NCBI GenBank assembly: GCA_900696665.1
Contig: CAADGY010000256.1
Location: forward strand, 1-55,482
Direction: 5' to 3'
DNA: 55,482 bases
Source: an uncultured Acidobacteriota bacterium
GTDB taxonomy: Bacteria; Acidobacteriota; Terriglobia; Bryobacterales; Bryobacteraceae
How positions within the stretch are numbered: position 1 is the stretch's first letter; every line of letters starts with the position of its first letter. The notes beneath the pieces are model-generated. The model ran no database searches. It saw only the letters and a list, made by a program, of their open reading frames with translations, and was not told the origin of the DNA. Shown here one piece after another: positions 26,524 through 37,200 of the stretch. The translations under genes were made by a program, and so were the position numbers.

Positions 26524-28077
26524 TCACACCAGCCAGTGGCGGCCGTCGCGGCTCATCAACTCGTCCGCTTCTTTTGGCCCCCAAGTGCCTGCGGCATAAT
26601 TGGGAAACGAGCGCGGCGGCAGGGCGGCCCACACATCCAGGATGGGCATTACGGCCGACCAGGCGGCGTCCAGTGCATCGGAGCGCCGGAACAGCGTAGC
26701 ATCTCCGCTCATGCAATCGTGCAGCAGCCGTTCATACCCTGTGCTCGGTTTTACGCCGAAGTAATCCTTATAGCGGAAATCCATGTTCACCGTGCCGAGC
26801 CGCACGGTAGCGCCTGGAATCTTCGCTCCGAAGCTCAGCGAAATTCCTTCATCTGGCTGTACCCGTATCACGAGTTGATTCGGTTGCAGTGTATCGACTG
26901 GAGTCTGGCGGAAGAGAACGAACGGCGCTCTCTTGAACTGAATTCGAATTTCGGTAACACGCCTGGGGAGGCGCTTTCCCGTGCGTACGTAAAAGGGAAT
27001 GTCGGCCCAGCGCCAGTTGTCGATATAGAACTTGATGGCGACGAAAGTCTCCGTGCGGGAATCGCCTGCTACATGCGGTTCGGAGCGATAGGCAGGCAGG
27101 CGGTTGTCTCCATCCATTCCAGCCCCATACTGCCCCCGGACGGTTCTTTGCAGGACTTCCTCCGGCGTCATTGGCGCAATGGCGTTCATGATTTTAATCT
27201 GCTCGTTACGCACCGCATCCGCATCAAAGGAGACCGGCGGTTCCATAGCAGTGAATGCGATGAGCTGGAAGATGTGGCTTGGCACCATATCCCGGAGCGC
27301 GCCGGCTGATTCATAGTAAGAGCCCCGCTGTTCGACTCCGACACTCTCGGCTACGGTGATCTGCACATGATCGACGTAGCGCCGGTTCCAGATCGGCTCG
27401 AAGATACCATTGGCGAACCGGAACACCATCAGGTTTTGAACTGTCTCTTTCCCCAGATAATGATCGATGCGATAAATCTGGTGTTCCTGGAGTACGCTCA
27501 GCAGGTCTTTATTCAGCGCCTGCGATGAATCGTAGTCGTGACCGAACGGCTTTTCCACCACGACCCGGCGCCAGCCGTTCTCTTCGGTCAGCAGCCCCGC
27601 CGCGCCCAACTGCTTCGCTACTACGCTGAAGAACCCGGGCGCAACCGCGAAATAGAAGAGGCGATTGCCGGCGGTGCCAAACTGCGCGTCCAGGTCAGAC
27701 AGGCGTCCCTTCAACGCCTGGTACGTCCCGGGATCGCCAAAGTCGCCCACTATGTATTCTGTGCGATCGATCAGAGATGACAGAGACTGCTCGTCAACGA
27801 CCTCGCTTGCTTCGCCTTCATCGGGAGAGTTCAGGCAGTCACTGATCCGATTCCGGAATTCATCGCGGCTCAACTGGTCAATGGCAACGCCCACGAATGC
27901 GAAATTTTCCGGAAGCAGATTCTCCTTTTCGAGGTGGTATAGCGCCGGAATCAGCTTGCGCCTGGTCAAGTCTCCCGTCGCACCAAAGACCACCATGATG
28001 CACGGATCTGCCAGTTTTCCGGGACCCGTTTCCAGCCCCGGTGTCTGTGCTAAACCAATTTCGTGAGGTGTTGTCAT
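26524..28077 (-). CDS. zwf: Glucose-6-phosphate 1-dehydrogenase
   Basis: NADP-dependent entry enzyme of the oxidative pentose phosphate pathway, 517 residues. The dinucleotide motif is [13 protein letters not shown] (about 31-43). The active-site signature is [13 protein letters not shown], and EKPFGHD precedes it. The C-terminal region with [17 protein letters not shown] and [17 protein letters not shown] is typical. ATG at 28077 is taken as the start because AAAAAGGGGAA lies upstream; the open frame runs to 28329 but that part is not conserved. It is divergent from the MFS gene with about 129 nt between, room for two promoters. Confidence 0.95.
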   Translation of the reverse strand: MTTPHEIGLAQTPGLETGPGKLADPCIMVVFGATGDLTRRKLIPALYHLEKENLLPENFAFVGVAIDQLSRDEFRNRISDCLNSPDEGEASEVVDEQSLSSLIDRTEYIVGDFGDPGTYQALKGRLSDLDAQFGTAGNRLFYFAVAPGFFSVVAKQLGAAGLLTEENGWRRVVVEKPFGHDYDSSQALNKDLLSVLQEHQIYRIDHYLGKETVQNLMVFRFANGIFEPIWNRRYVDHVQITVAESVGVEQRGSYYESAGALRDMVPSHIFQLIAFTAMEPPVSFDADAVRNEQIKIMNAIAPMTPEEVLQRTVRGQYGAGMDGDNRLPAYRSEPHVAGDSRTETFVAIKFYIDNWRWADIPFYVRTGKRLPRRVTEIRIQFKRAPFVLFRQTPVDTLQPNQLVIRVQPDEGISLSFGAKIPGATVRLGTVNMDFRYKDYFGVKPSTGYERLLHDCMSGDATLFRRSDALDAAWSAVMPILDVWAALPPRSFPNYAAGTWGPKEADELMSRDGRHWLV

Positions 28078-28206
28078 TCGTCCCGATTCCCCTTTTTCAA
28101 TGTTCCGGGCGAAACACCGGTTCAGTTTCATTGTGTACCGAACGGGCACCCCCGGGCTATCCGAATCCCGGCAAAATTGCGTCAGTCCGGGTTTTGAAGC
28201 GACTAT

Positions 28207-29568
28207 ATGATAGTGAACAACACGGATGCTGCTGCTGGACTCCCGTGGTACAAGGAGCTCAATCGTTATCACTGGTTCGTTTTGATCGTCGCCACTCTGG
28301 GGTGGATGTTCGACACAATGGACCAGCAACTGTTCAATCTTGCCCGCCGTCCCGCCATTCTCGAATTATTGGGTGCGCGGCCGGACGATCCGGCCATGGC
28401 CGGGCAGGTTGCCGAATTCGCCGGCTATTCCACCATGATTTTCATGATCGGATGGGCTACGGGCGGAATTATCTTTGGCGTCCTCGGCGATCGTCTCGGC
28501 CGGGTGAAGACGATGATTTTGACAATCCTATGTTATTCGCTCTTCACCGGCCTGAGCGCCTTCGCCCATAATGTCTGGGATTTTTCGTTTTACCGGCTGC
28601 TGACCGGACTGGGTGTCGGCGGTCAGTTTTCAGTCGGTGTCGCGCTGGTAGCGGAAACAATGCCTGACAGGGCGCGGCCGTTCGCGCTCGGATGGCTGCA
28701 GGCGCTATCCGCTATCGGCAACATGATGGCCGCTCTTCTGGGTATTTCGCTCGGACACTTGCAGCAAATCGGCATGATCGGAAGCGCCTGGCGCTGGATG
28801 TTCATCGCCGGCGCCCTTCCCGCATTCCTGGCGATTTTCGTATTCAGAAAGCTTCACGAGCCGGAGCAATGGCAGAAAGCGGCAAGGGATCGCAAGCATC
28901 TCGGTTCCATCCCGGATCTGTTCAGCGACCCGCGGTGGCGCCGCAACACGATCGTCGGAATGTTACTTGCCTTTTCCGGTGTGGTGGGGTTGTGGGGCAT
29001 CGGGTTTTTCAGCTTCGACCTGCTGAGCTCTGTTCTGGACAAGTATTTCCGCGCGCAGGGTCTTCCAGAACAAATGATCGCCGGCAAAAAGACCTTCTGG
29101 ACGGGCATGACGTCGCTGTTGCAGAATGCGGGCGCCTTTTTTGGGATCTACGCTTTCACCCGATTGACTTATTACACAGGAAGGCGCACAGCATTTGCGA
29201 TTTCTTTTCTTGCGGCGATGTGCGCAACAGCGGCAACCTTTTGGTACCTGGACGACTTCTCGGAAATCTTCTGGATGGTTCCGATGATGGGCTTTGCTCA
29301 ACTGGCCCTCTTCGGCGGTTACGCGATTTATCTTCCGGAGTTGTTCCCGACCCGCTTGCGCAGCACTGGAACCTCCTTCTGCTATAACGTCGGCCGGTTT
29401 GTTGCGGCCATCGGCCCCGTTGCCCTGGGGTTGCTTACCAGCCGGGTTTACGCTGGAGAAGCGGAGCCGATGCGATACGCCGGCGTAACGATGTGTCTTG
29501 TGTTTCTGATCGGCCTGGCAGTGCTTCCGTTTGCGCCGGAGACCAAGGGGAAAGCGCTCCCGGACTGA
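28207..29568 (+). CDS. MFS transporter
   Basis: Inner-membrane transporter of 453 residues with 12 predicted helices. The first loop motif is [14 protein letters not shown], the conserved G-x-x-x-D-R-x-G-R region between TM2 and TM3. [17 protein letters not shown] near the N-terminus resembles sugar or organic-acid/aromatic-acid symporters. The second half carries [20 protein letters not shown], typical of the sugar-porter/AAHS-like branches. Divergent from zwf, so a sugar substrate is tempting but not shown. Pseudogene material begins right after its stop. Confidence 0.88.
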   Translation: MIVNNTDAAAGLPWYKELNRYHWFVLIVATLGWMFDTMDQQLFNLARRPAILELLGARPDDPAMAGQVAEFAGYSTMIFMIGWATGGIIFGVLGDRLGRVKTMILTILCYSLFTGLSAFAHNVWDFSFYRLLTGLGVGGQFSVGVALVAETMPDRARPFALGWLQALSAIGNMMAALLGISLGHLQQIGMIGSAWRWMFIAGALPAFLAIFVFRKLHEPEQWQKAARDRKHLGSIPDLFSDPRWRRNTIVGMLLAFSGVVGLWGIGFFSFDLLSSVLDKYFRAQGLPEQMIAGKKTFWTGMTSLLQNAGAFFGIYAFTRLTYYTGRRTAFAISFLAAMCATAATFWYLDDFSEIFWMVPMMGFAQLALFGGYAIYLPELFPTRLRSTGTSFCYNVGRFVAAIGPVALGLLTSRVYAGEAEPMRYAGVTMCLVFLIGLAVLPFAPETKGKALPD

Positions 29569-29573
29569 GAGGC

Positions 29574-30020
29574 ATTGCCGCCCGGAATTGGCGTGTGTGT
29601 CTGTTTCTGATCTTTCTGCTTCTGTGTGAGAGTGTGTTGTTCTCCCAGCAACTCATCACCGTTCGCCCGAGGGAGATTGACGGTGTGCTGGTTAATCCCT
29701 GGGATGGGGTTCATGACTTTCCACCGTGCAAACGGCGGACCTCTGAATCCGGAGAACAGGAACCATCCCCAGACCTCGATGGATTACCTGCGCGTGTACT
29801 GGAACTTCTTCGAGCCGGTACGCGGTGAGTACCGCTGGGACACCATCGAGGATGTATTGAACCTGCGGCTTCGCGCGGGCAAGCTTTGATGTTTCGCATT
29901 ATGCCGTATGGCGACGGTCCCACCAATGATGTGCCCACGTCGTACCGCGAGATGCTCGGCCCGGAGCCGGAGAGGAACAATCCGAAGTCGAAAGTGCGTA
30001 CGCACCCTACTGCAAAGTGA
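29574..30020 (+). pseudogene. Broken secreted DUF4832/beta-galactosidase-like gene
   Basis: Three consecutive reading frames together spell one protein start. Frame 1 gives a signal peptide, LFLIFLLLCESVLFSQQ, then REIDGVLVNP. A one-base change near 29698-29702 moves to frame 2: GMGFMTFHRANGGPLNPENR, YLRVYWNFFEPVRGEYRWD. A second shift near 29884-29890 moves to LMFRIMPYGDGPTNDVPTSY, ending at a stop at 30018. The N-P-G-M-G-F...YWxxxEPxxGxYxW pattern is that of DUF4832 glycoside-hydrolase-like proteins of over 450 residues. About 130 residues remain, so the gene is truncated and dead. Confidence 0.75.
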
Positions 30021-30129
30021 ACCGAATGTCCACTTGTGTGACGACTCGAGCCGGTGAACCGTTCAACAGCGTCAGCTCTTAGCGGTATCCGCGCAGTGCT
30101 TCCTGAGACAACCGTATGCCGCCGGAGAG

Positions 30130-30450
30130 TCAACGAGAATGGTCCATGCAACACAACAAGACCGTATAGTTCCGTGTTACGCCTGTGCTGTCGCAACGCG
30201 TCTGAAACACCCCCTTTTTTGTAGGATTGTTCCGGCAACCCTCCGGCGATGTACTGCAGTCGTGTTGGGTGTCTTGCGTACACTCTACACATTGCACGAT
30301 CCGGTCGCCGGGAATTCCTCTCTCAAGACTCGCCGGACAATCGGCGACCGCATACCCTTCACATCCCCAACAACTACCGCAATTCACGAGGATGAACATG
30401 CCGTTGCAGTCATCCGGCTGGGCTGACACCTCGGGAATCGACTGACTCAT
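30130..30450 (-). CDS. Cysteine-rich small protein, uncertain
   Basis: Open frame of 106 residues starting with ATG and overlapping the 3' end of the upstream broken gene by 41 nt. It has 12 cysteines, several in close spacing (VNCGSCWGCEGY, VQCVECTQDTQHDC). Such spacing suits a disulfide-rich or metal-binding peptide, but no family is recognised and no signal peptide is obvious in this frame. It lies in a decayed strip, so it may be a remnant of a larger gene. Coding status is uncertain. Confidence 0.35.
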   Translation of the reverse strand: MSQSIPEVSAQPDDCNGMFILVNCGSCWGCEGYAVADCPASLERGIPGDRIVQCVECTQDTQHDCSTSPEGCRNNPTKKGVFQTRCDSTGVTRNYTVLLCCMDHSR

Positions 30451-31404
30451 CGATCTGTCCGATATAACGCCGCTCGCCGCTCCGGCTGGAGAACAGGAAA
30501 AGCCGATCTCCAGTCACTCCGATCGCCGACACAACAGTAAACGCTTCGCCGTGTGACTGAGGCGGAAACTCGCAGCGGTACCTATCGCTAAGCCTCCCCT
30601 CTCCGTCGAAACGGAGAATCATCGGGCCGGAACCTGGAGTGTACCCAGACGCCACCGCGACCAGGCCGCCCCGGTCGTCGGACACGGTACTGAATATGCG
30701 GTTCTCGAAAACGTTTGGTGGCAGTTTAGGTGCCGGGCGCCACGGAAGTTCTGGCGCAACGAGTTGCCTGTCCGTGTAAATGCTGCCGCTTAGGCCAAAC
30801 AGTTGCATTCGAGGAGTCTCCCCTGTCTCTACAACGGCAACCCGGCCGCCGGACAAACCGACTAACTCACACTGGTAAGAGGCGGCCGGCCGAAGTCGAA
30901 TGACCGGTTGGTCGTCAGGCTCGGAGCGCAATACGGAGTTGTTCACGTCGAGCCCTATCAATCGAGCGGAGTATGTCAAACCGCTGACCGTGTGATTCAA
31001 ACTCACAACATTGGAAATCCTTCCAGACTCATTAATGAAAACCAGACGGCAACGCTCGCGAGAACGCTGCAGAACAACCGGCAGTTGACCGGTGCCAAGA
31101 CAGACGCGAGTCGAGATATGCCCGCCATCCGTCGGAAGAACAGTCGTCAGCAGAGTGGTTCCCGTGTGGCTCACTTCCACCAATGCGTTAAAGGATGGCA
31201 GTTTCTCCAAATAGGAGATACTCCCCTCTTCAACTACATAGTTATCGATGTGAAGGCACTGGAAGTTGGAATGGCAAAGGCGCCAAGCGGCTGTAGAACT
31301 TTGACAGCCGTACCGTCCTCGGCCAACGCCGAAACGCACAGCGCCGTATCAAACAACATCAGCAGCACAAGGAAAAAGATGCCTGCACGCCGAGAGTGTG
31401 ATAT
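30410..31404 (-). pseudogene. Broken secreted beta-propeller-like gene
   Basis: The main frame (about 300 residues) shows repeated beta strands of a propeller type: VVLQRSRERCRLVFINESG, RLIGLDVNNSVLRSEPDD, SGGRVAVVETGETPRMQLFG, DRGGLVAVASGYTPGSGPMI, TGDRLFLFSSRSGERRYIGQ. The signal peptide RRAGIFFLVLLMLFDTALCV lies in a different frame just upstream, so a frameshift sits near 31230-31260. That signal frame has no ATG, GTG or TTG at the expected place: AGGAGGACGAGTTCG is followed by ATA at 31402-31404, as if ATG had mutated. Expression of a working secreted protein is unlikely. The family is not recognised. Confidence 0.6.
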
Positions 31405-31704
31405 CGAACTCGTCCTCCTTCTTCGAGCTTGACCGCTTCTACAAAGCGTCTCCGATTGTGAGCTTACGTCCGGATTGTACCACCAAGAGTTGCGACGATA
31501 GCTTATCTGCTTTGTCTTGAATCTCTACGCGGATTAAACCCGATGGCTGCCTGGCTGCGGCGCAGCCAGGCAGCATAAGACATTCGTGCCGTAGATATGA
31601 CATCTCTCTCGCTGTTGGTCCGCTCATAATTGAGACTCCCTGTGTCACAGACGAGGTCGCGTATGTCGATGGCGCCTGCAATCATTACGGTGCAGAAGGC
31701 GCAC
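31405..31704. other. Decayed intergenic stretch with inverted repeat
   Basis: No intact gene. A minus-strand frame at 31439-31681 (80 codons, ending QLLVVQSGRKLTIGDAL) has no recognisable similarity and may be the tail of the broken gene at 31705-32402. The inverted repeat at 31546-31574 is listed separately. Confidence 0.4.
31546..31574. repeat. Perfect 13-bp inverted repeat
   Basis: GCTGCCTGGCTGC and GCAGCCAGGCAGC flank a 3-base GGC loop, giving an uninterrupted 13-bp stem. There is no T-run on either side, so it is not a classical intrinsic terminator. It lies within decayed sequence and could be a small palindromic repeat element or an extruding cruciform. Confidence 0.8.
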
Positions 31705-32402
31705 TCATCGGCCAGACTCGGATCCGGTGAACTGCCCGAATTCGTGGATCAGCGGCATCGGTCCTCTCGACCCCGGTTCCCCTGGTGCAAGCTGGCGTGC
31801 GCGCGCCATCAGTGTAGAGCTGTATTGGAACACGGTAGGGTCTCCTCCCGGGGCGCGTCCCACCCGCGGGCGCATAAACAGATTCGGCAGAGCTGTTGCC
31901 GCTGCCGCCAGCACCAGCGGATTCGCCGTACGTTCCAGCTCACCCTACGCCTGAGCGCCCAACCGCTCCGCGTCGCTCGGGCGCCGGCCCCTGGTTCCAA
32001 AGGGACCATTCATTCCCAAAATGTCCATCGCATAAAAGAAGCCGAGGTGGGACGCCAGCAAGCGATTGGACGGATTCTGGTCAACGAGCCGCCACCTCAT
32101 TGCCCGGACTATGTTCAATCAGGTATAGGATGTGCCGGAGCCGCGCGGCACGGAAGACCGGATTGCTGTAAGCCTCGGCCGGGGCAAATCCCTGTAGTAC
32201 GTCAACAACCGGATTCGCGTTGCGATATCACCAGGCTCCGACTGAACGCGGGTTTCCAACTCCGCAACCTCAGCGGGCGAGAGCAGAGGCTGCGAGGAGA
32301 GCCGGGCGATGGCCTGTGCCTCGATGGTCTGTACCGATGCAATCAAGAGGACGGCGCAAAGAAGTGACCGGAGACCTGATCGGATAAGAAATATCCCAAG
32401 AG
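31705..32402 (-). pseudogene. Broken secreted TPR/helical protein gene
   Basis: Read on the minus strand, a signal peptide LLCAVLLIASVQTIEAQA is followed by LLSPAEVAELETRVQSEPGD and LTYYRDLPRP. The frame then shifts to EAYSNPVFRAARLRHILYLI plus EHSPGNEVAAR, stops, and resumes in another frame at QNPSNRLLASHLGFFYAMDI. After an in-frame TAG it continues with ELERTANPLVLAAAATALPN, then VFQYSSTLMARARQLAPGEP. I recall intact acidobacterial secreted proteins with this order, carrying a long middle region missing here. At least one frameshift, one nonsense codon and one internal deletion are visible. It follows nrfD by a few bases. Confidence 0.72.
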
Positions 32403-32404
32403 CA

Positions 32405-33475
32405 TTATTCCACTTCCCGCGTGCCCTGTCCCGCGCGTTGCTGGTGAAACGTCGCCCGGGGATCGCGAGCCGATGCATTTCCGGCCGCCTCCACAGCGAA
32501 GCGCAGGAGCAGCGAACCACCGGCGCCAAGAAGTCCGGCGGCCATTCGCTTCTTTCTGTTCTGGCGCGGCAGCATCAACATCACCAGGCTGGCTGCCGTC
32601 AGAACGCTCGCCGTTTTCCACATCACACCGCTCAGCCCCTTCTTTAAAGGCTGTGCCACGCTGGGCACACGGGCAGCTCCGCGCTCCATCGAATGGGCCG
32701 CAGCCAACTCGGCCAGGCGTCCGCCGATGCCGAAGTATCGCGTGATGCGGCAGGCGCGCTCGTCTTCAAACATCAGATCGAAGATGGCACCGGCGCTCGC
32801 CGCGGCCGACGCCCCAAACAAAACGGGAAGAACGCGCCGCGACTCCTTCCAGACGGGGATTACCGCATTACCCGCCAGCACCCCGGTATAGGTTGCCAGC
32901 GCCGCTCCGAACACTCCCGAAGAGTAACCCGCCGCTTCGCCGATCCGTTGCAGGATTCCATGGGAGTGCCTCGCAAACAGACCCGCAGTGATCGCGGCCG
33001 AGGGCGCCGCCGCCAGAATCCACGCGCCCATATTCATCGGTGAAGTCGGGCGGAACACGCGCAGCATGTACAGGAAGCGTTCCGGCCGTCCAAGGTCCGC
33101 AATTAACAGGCTGCCGCTGATGGTGGATCCGATGATCCCAATCCAGTGGCATCGCCGGATGAACTTGTCGAGTTCACGCGAGCCGTCAAGTTGAGCCGCC
33201 GCACCCAGAACCAGTGAAGCGCCCGCGGTCCCGCCCGTGAAATAGTAAAGCGGAATAAAGGGCTTCCAAACCGATTGTTTCAGCAGCGGCCTGTCGTAAT
33301 AAGTGGGGTCGCCCGCGCGAGGCGCCGGGAATTGATCCCAGACAACTCCCGCAAGCTCAGGCGCACCCGTAATTTGCTGGGCAGCCTCGCCCGTCAGTTC
33401 CGCAAGCGAAGTATCGATGTCGCGCCCATCCGTCTGAACACGATCCACCGGTCTTCCAACAAACGTCTGGTTCAA
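32405..33475 (-). CDS. NrfD/PsrC-like membrane subunit of formate dehydrogenase
   Basis: Quinone-interacting membrane protein of 356 residues with about eight to nine hydrophobic helices (from PLYYFTGGTAGASLVLGAAA onward). The segment GSLLIADLGRPERFLYMLRV is the NrfD/PsrC-type quinone-site signature. TTG at 33475 overlaps the Fe-S subunit stop by 4 nt and has CGGAGG 6 nt upstream, which decides the start; a longer frame to 33559 overlaps the upstream gene heavily. It takes the place of the haem-b subunit of FdnGHI-type enzymes, so electrons would pass from the Fe-S protein to quinone without cytochrome b. Confidence 0.88.
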   Translation of the reverse strand: MNQTFVGRPVDRVQTDGRDIDTSLAELTGEAAQQITGAPELAGVVWDQFPAPRAGDPTYYDRPLLKQSVWKPFIPLYYFTGGTAGASLVLGAAAQLDGSRELDKFIRRCHWIGIIGSTISGSLLIADLGRPERFLYMLRVFRPTSPMNMGAWILAAAPSAAITAGLFARHSHGILQRIGEAAGYSSGVFGAALATYTGVLAGNAVIPVWKESRRVLPVLFGASAAASAGAIFDLMFEDERACRITRYFGIGGRLAELAAAHSMERGAARVPSVAQPLKKGLSGVMWKTASVLTAASLVMLMLPRQNRKKRMAAGLLGAGGSLLLRFAVEAAGNASARDPRATFHQQRAGQGTREVE

Positions 33476-34269
33476 GATCGGCCTCCGAGTTTGCTGAAGA
33501 AAACCGAGCCCACCGCCATGAGCGCGATTCCGGCGGCAGCGGCTGCCATGGATATCCAACTTCGCCCCACCCCTTTGGTCGGAATCGCGGGATCGGGAGG
33601 CAGATTGTAGACTTCGGGTTTGTCCAACAGCAGGAAAAACGCATTCAGCCCCTCGGTTCCGGGCTGCGACGCTGCATCTTCGCCGTACAGGTATGCTTCG
33701 CGCATTCCCGCGTCCTGTAGCTTTTCGACGCGCACACGGGCACGCGTTCGCAGCTCGTCAAGGTCACCGAACACAATGGATTCCGTTGGACAGGCCTTCG
33801 CGCAGGCGGGCGTCATGTCCTCGCGCAGGCGGTCATAACACAACGTGCATTTCCACGCGCGCCCGTCTTCGCTCCGCCGGTCAATGACGCCGAACGGGCA
33901 GTTCACGATGCAATACCCACAGCCATTGCAGATATCCGGCTGTACATAGACGCTGTCGAATTCTGTGCGGATGATGGCCCCGGTAGGGCAGCTTTCAAGA
34001 CACCCCGCGCGCACACAGTGCTTACATACGTCAGAAGAGAACAGCCAGGAAAACGCGCCTGCGTCCTGCGTGGAAAGTGGCACCGGCCTTTCGATGAACG
34101 CGACGTGACGCCACGTGGAAGCACCCAGGTGGACCGTGTTGTCGTACGACATGCCCGTGAACAGCAATCCGTCATCCGGCAACTGGTTCCATTGCTTGCA
34201 TGCCACCTCACACGCTTTGCACCCGATGCACAAAGTGGTGTCAGTGAAAAAACCTTTTGCGCCTGCCAC
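33472..34269 (-). CDS. fdhB: Formate dehydrogenase iron-sulfur subunit
   Basis: Electron-transfer subunit of 265 residues with four [4Fe-4S] binding sets: DTTLCIGCKACEVACKQW, VCKHCVRAGCLESCPTGAI, ICNGCGYCIVNCPFGV, and KCTLCYDRL plus CAKACPTESI. This is the pattern of FdnH/FdoH and related subunits. A single C-terminal transmembrane helix (AAAAAGIALMAVGSVFF) anchors it. It starts 2 nt after the catalytic subunit stop and overlaps the membrane subunit start. No signal peptide is seen, so location follows the catalytic subunit. Confidence 0.94.
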   Translation of the reverse strand: MAGAKGFFTDTTLCIGCKACEVACKQWNQLPDDGLLFTGMSYDNTVHLGASTWRHVAFIERPVPLSTQDAGAFSWLFSSDVCKHCVRAGCLESCPTGAIIRTEFDSVYVQPDICNGCGYCIVNCPFGVIDRRSEDGRAWKCTLCYDRLREDMTPACAKACPTESIVFGDLDELRTRARVRVEKLQDAGMREAYLYGEDAASQPGTEGLNAFFLLLDKPEVYNLPPDPAIPTKGVGRSWISMAAAAAGIALMAVGSVFFSKLGGRS

Positions 34270-34271
34270 CC

Positions 34272-37200
34272 TCAGTGCTCCTTTTTGCTCTCCCCGGCTT
34301 TGAAGCTGTGCTGAGACTCCGGTTTCCGGCGCGCGGGCGGCAGGTCCCGCTGCCAGCGCTTCGGATCGATCTCGCGCACCGGCGGACCAGAGATCGCCGC
34401 ACTGCGCCTTCTGCTCTTCCGGCCAGGCTCGATAGCGCCCGTGAAGGCTTTCGATTCCTGGATCGATACATTCGGATCGGCCACAAACCCGATCAGGTCA
34501 TTAGCGGCGTCACCGCGCGCGAGGCCCTTGGTGGACCAATGATAGGGTAATCCGATCTGATGGACCAGCCTTCCTTTGATGCGCAAGGGCCGCATACGGC
34601 CCGTCACCAGCACACGCGCCTCAATTTCCGCACGCATGGTTCGAATGGTGGCCCAGCCTCCATTCTTCAAGCCCCGTTCAGCCGCTAACTCTGGCGAGAC
34701 TTCGCAGAACATTTCTGGCTGCAATTCGGAAAGCCATGAAAGCCACCGGCTCATGGCGCCCGCCGTATGGTGTTCAGTCAAGCGGTAAGTTGTGATCACG
34801 TATGGAAAGCGCGGATCGTCGTAGGCCCGGTGATAAGGGTTGTCCTTCCGCCACCATTCCACGCGTTCGGGGTTGCATTGCTGGCCATACAACGGGTTCT
34901 TCACCACGGATTCCTGCGGCTCGTAATGAACTGGAAGCGGGCCATCCTGGAGGCCCGTAGCGGCATACAACCAGCCTTTGCCATCGGCCTGCATCACGAA
35001 AGGATCGGTTCCACCGATCGTATCTTTCCCGCATGCGTCCTTCGAAGGATGAAACCAGGGCGGGCGCTTTACGATGAAATCGGGCGTGTCGTATCCCACC
35101 CATTCGCCCTTTTCCTGGTCCCACCACACGAGCTTCTTACGGTCGCTCCAGGGCTTGCCCTCGGGGTCGGCTGAGGCGCGATTATAGAGGAGCCGCCGGT
35201 TGTGCGGCCAAGCCCAGGCCCATTCCGGCGCAACCCAATTCTGCTCCCAGTGGGGCTTACGCCGCGCCGCCATGTTGTGACCATCGCGATAGCATCCGGA
35301 ATAAATCCAACAGCCGCAAGCAGTGGAGCCATCGTCCTGCAGAGAGGTGAATCCCTCCACCGGCTTTCCATCCGCTACCGTGTAACCGTTGATCTCACGT
35401 AGCACGGCTTCGGCTTTCGGTTCCCGCTTCGGTCCTTCCAAAGGGTAGTCCCAGGTGACGTCGCGAATGGGCCGGTTGCGGGGCTGGCCGTACTCCTCTG
35501 CATACAGCTTTTTCAAGCGGAGCCCCAACTTGTAGATGAAATCGAGTTCGCTTGCAGCGTCTCCCGGGGGTTCAACGGACTTGTAATGCCATTGCAGCAG
35601 GCGCTGCGTGTTCGTGAAGGCGCCGTCTTTTTCCACGTGAGCAGCGGCCGGAAAGAAAAAAACTTCCGTTCCAATGTCTTCCGTACGAATCTCGCCGCGC
35701 TCGATCTCTGGTGCGTCACGCCAAAAATCAGCCGTTTCCGTCACGGAGAAGTCGCGAACGACAAGCCACTCGAGCTGCCGCAGTCCCTTACGATGCAGCG
35801 GCCCATTCATGGATCCGACCACCGGGTTCTCGCCCATCACAAAATAGCCCTTTACGCCGCCGTCGGCCATGTTGACGACGGTGTTCATGTGCGAATGGTC
35901 CCCGGTTAAGGCCGGCAGGTAGTCGTAACACCAGCCATTCTCTTTTGTCGCCGCCTCGCCGAACCACGCCTTCAGCAGCGAGACAAAATACTTCGGAAAT
36001 TCACCCCACCAACCGGAAGGCGAAGTATTGCGGGCCAGGTACGTGGCGAGGTCTTTGTCTTGCTTCGCCTTGGGCATCGGCAGATAGCCGGGCAGCAGAT
36101 TGTATAGCGTTGGGATGTCGGTAGAGCCCTGTATGGACGCGTGGCCGCGTAAGGCCAGGATGCCGCCGCCCGGCCTGCCGATGTTGCCGAGCAGCAGTTG
36201 TACAATCGCCGCGGTGCGAATGTACTGCACACCCATCGAATGCTGCGTCCAGCCGACCGCATAACAAAACGCCGACGTTCTTTCGCGTCCGGAATTGCGG
36301 CACAACGTCTCCGCCACCTTCAGAAACAGGCTCTTCGGGATCCCGCAGGTCTGCTCTACCATCTCCGGTGTGTAGCGTGAAAAATGCCGTTTCAGGATCT
36401 GAAATACGCACCGCGGATGCTGAAGCGTTGGATCGCTGTGTCCGGCCTGGAACGGATTGTGTTGGATGGGCTGCCCTTCTTCGTCTGATTCTTTTACTCC
36501 AGCGGCTGGTTCCGGATCGGCGCCTTCATACCGCCAGGCCTTCTTGTGATACTGTCCCGTCTCTTCATCCCACCCACCGAAGAGCCCATCCAGATCTTCG
36601 GTATCCTGAAATTCCGCGGAAACAATCGCCGGTGCATTCGTGTAGTGGACAACGTAATCGCGAAAGTAGCGCTCGTTCTCGATGATGTAGCGAACGATGC
36701 CGCCGAGAAACGCGATATCGCTGCCTGCGCGGATGGGGACGTGTATGTTGGCAACGGCGCTGGTGCGAGTGAACCGCGGGTCGACGTGGATAATCGTCGC
36801 GCCGCGCTCGCGCGCTTCCATCACCCAGCGGAAGCCGACCGGATGACACTCGGCCATATTGGACCCCTCGATGACGATGCAGTCCGCATTCTGCAGATCC
36901 TGCTGAAACGTCGTCGCCCCTCCCCTTCCGAACGATGTCCCCAAACTGGGGACGGTGGAGGAGTGTCAAACACGGGCCTGATTTTCGATCTGAACGATTC
37001 CCAGCGCGGTAAACAGCTTCTTAATTAGGTAATTCTCTTCGTTGTCCAGCGTGGCGCCGCCAAGATGTGCGATGCCCATGGTGCGGCGGACCGGATGGCC
37101 CTCCTCATCGGTGCCTTCCCAGGTTTCGTCGCGAGTGCGTTTCACCCGCTCTGCCACCATGTCGACCGCTTGCTCCAGCGGTACTGTCTCCCATTCCTTG

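Noticed and set aside
26536..27309. Plus-strand open frame opposite zwf
   Set aside because: No protein-like motifs; zwf on the other strand is complete and conserved.
31546..31574. Intrinsic terminator
   Set aside because: Strong stem but no T-run on either strand and no intact gene ends there.
36942..36968. Stop codon splitting the formate dehydrogenase gene, suggesting a pseudogene
   Set aside because: The TGA is at the known selenocysteine site, the frame is the same on both sides, and a SECIS-like hairpin follows.
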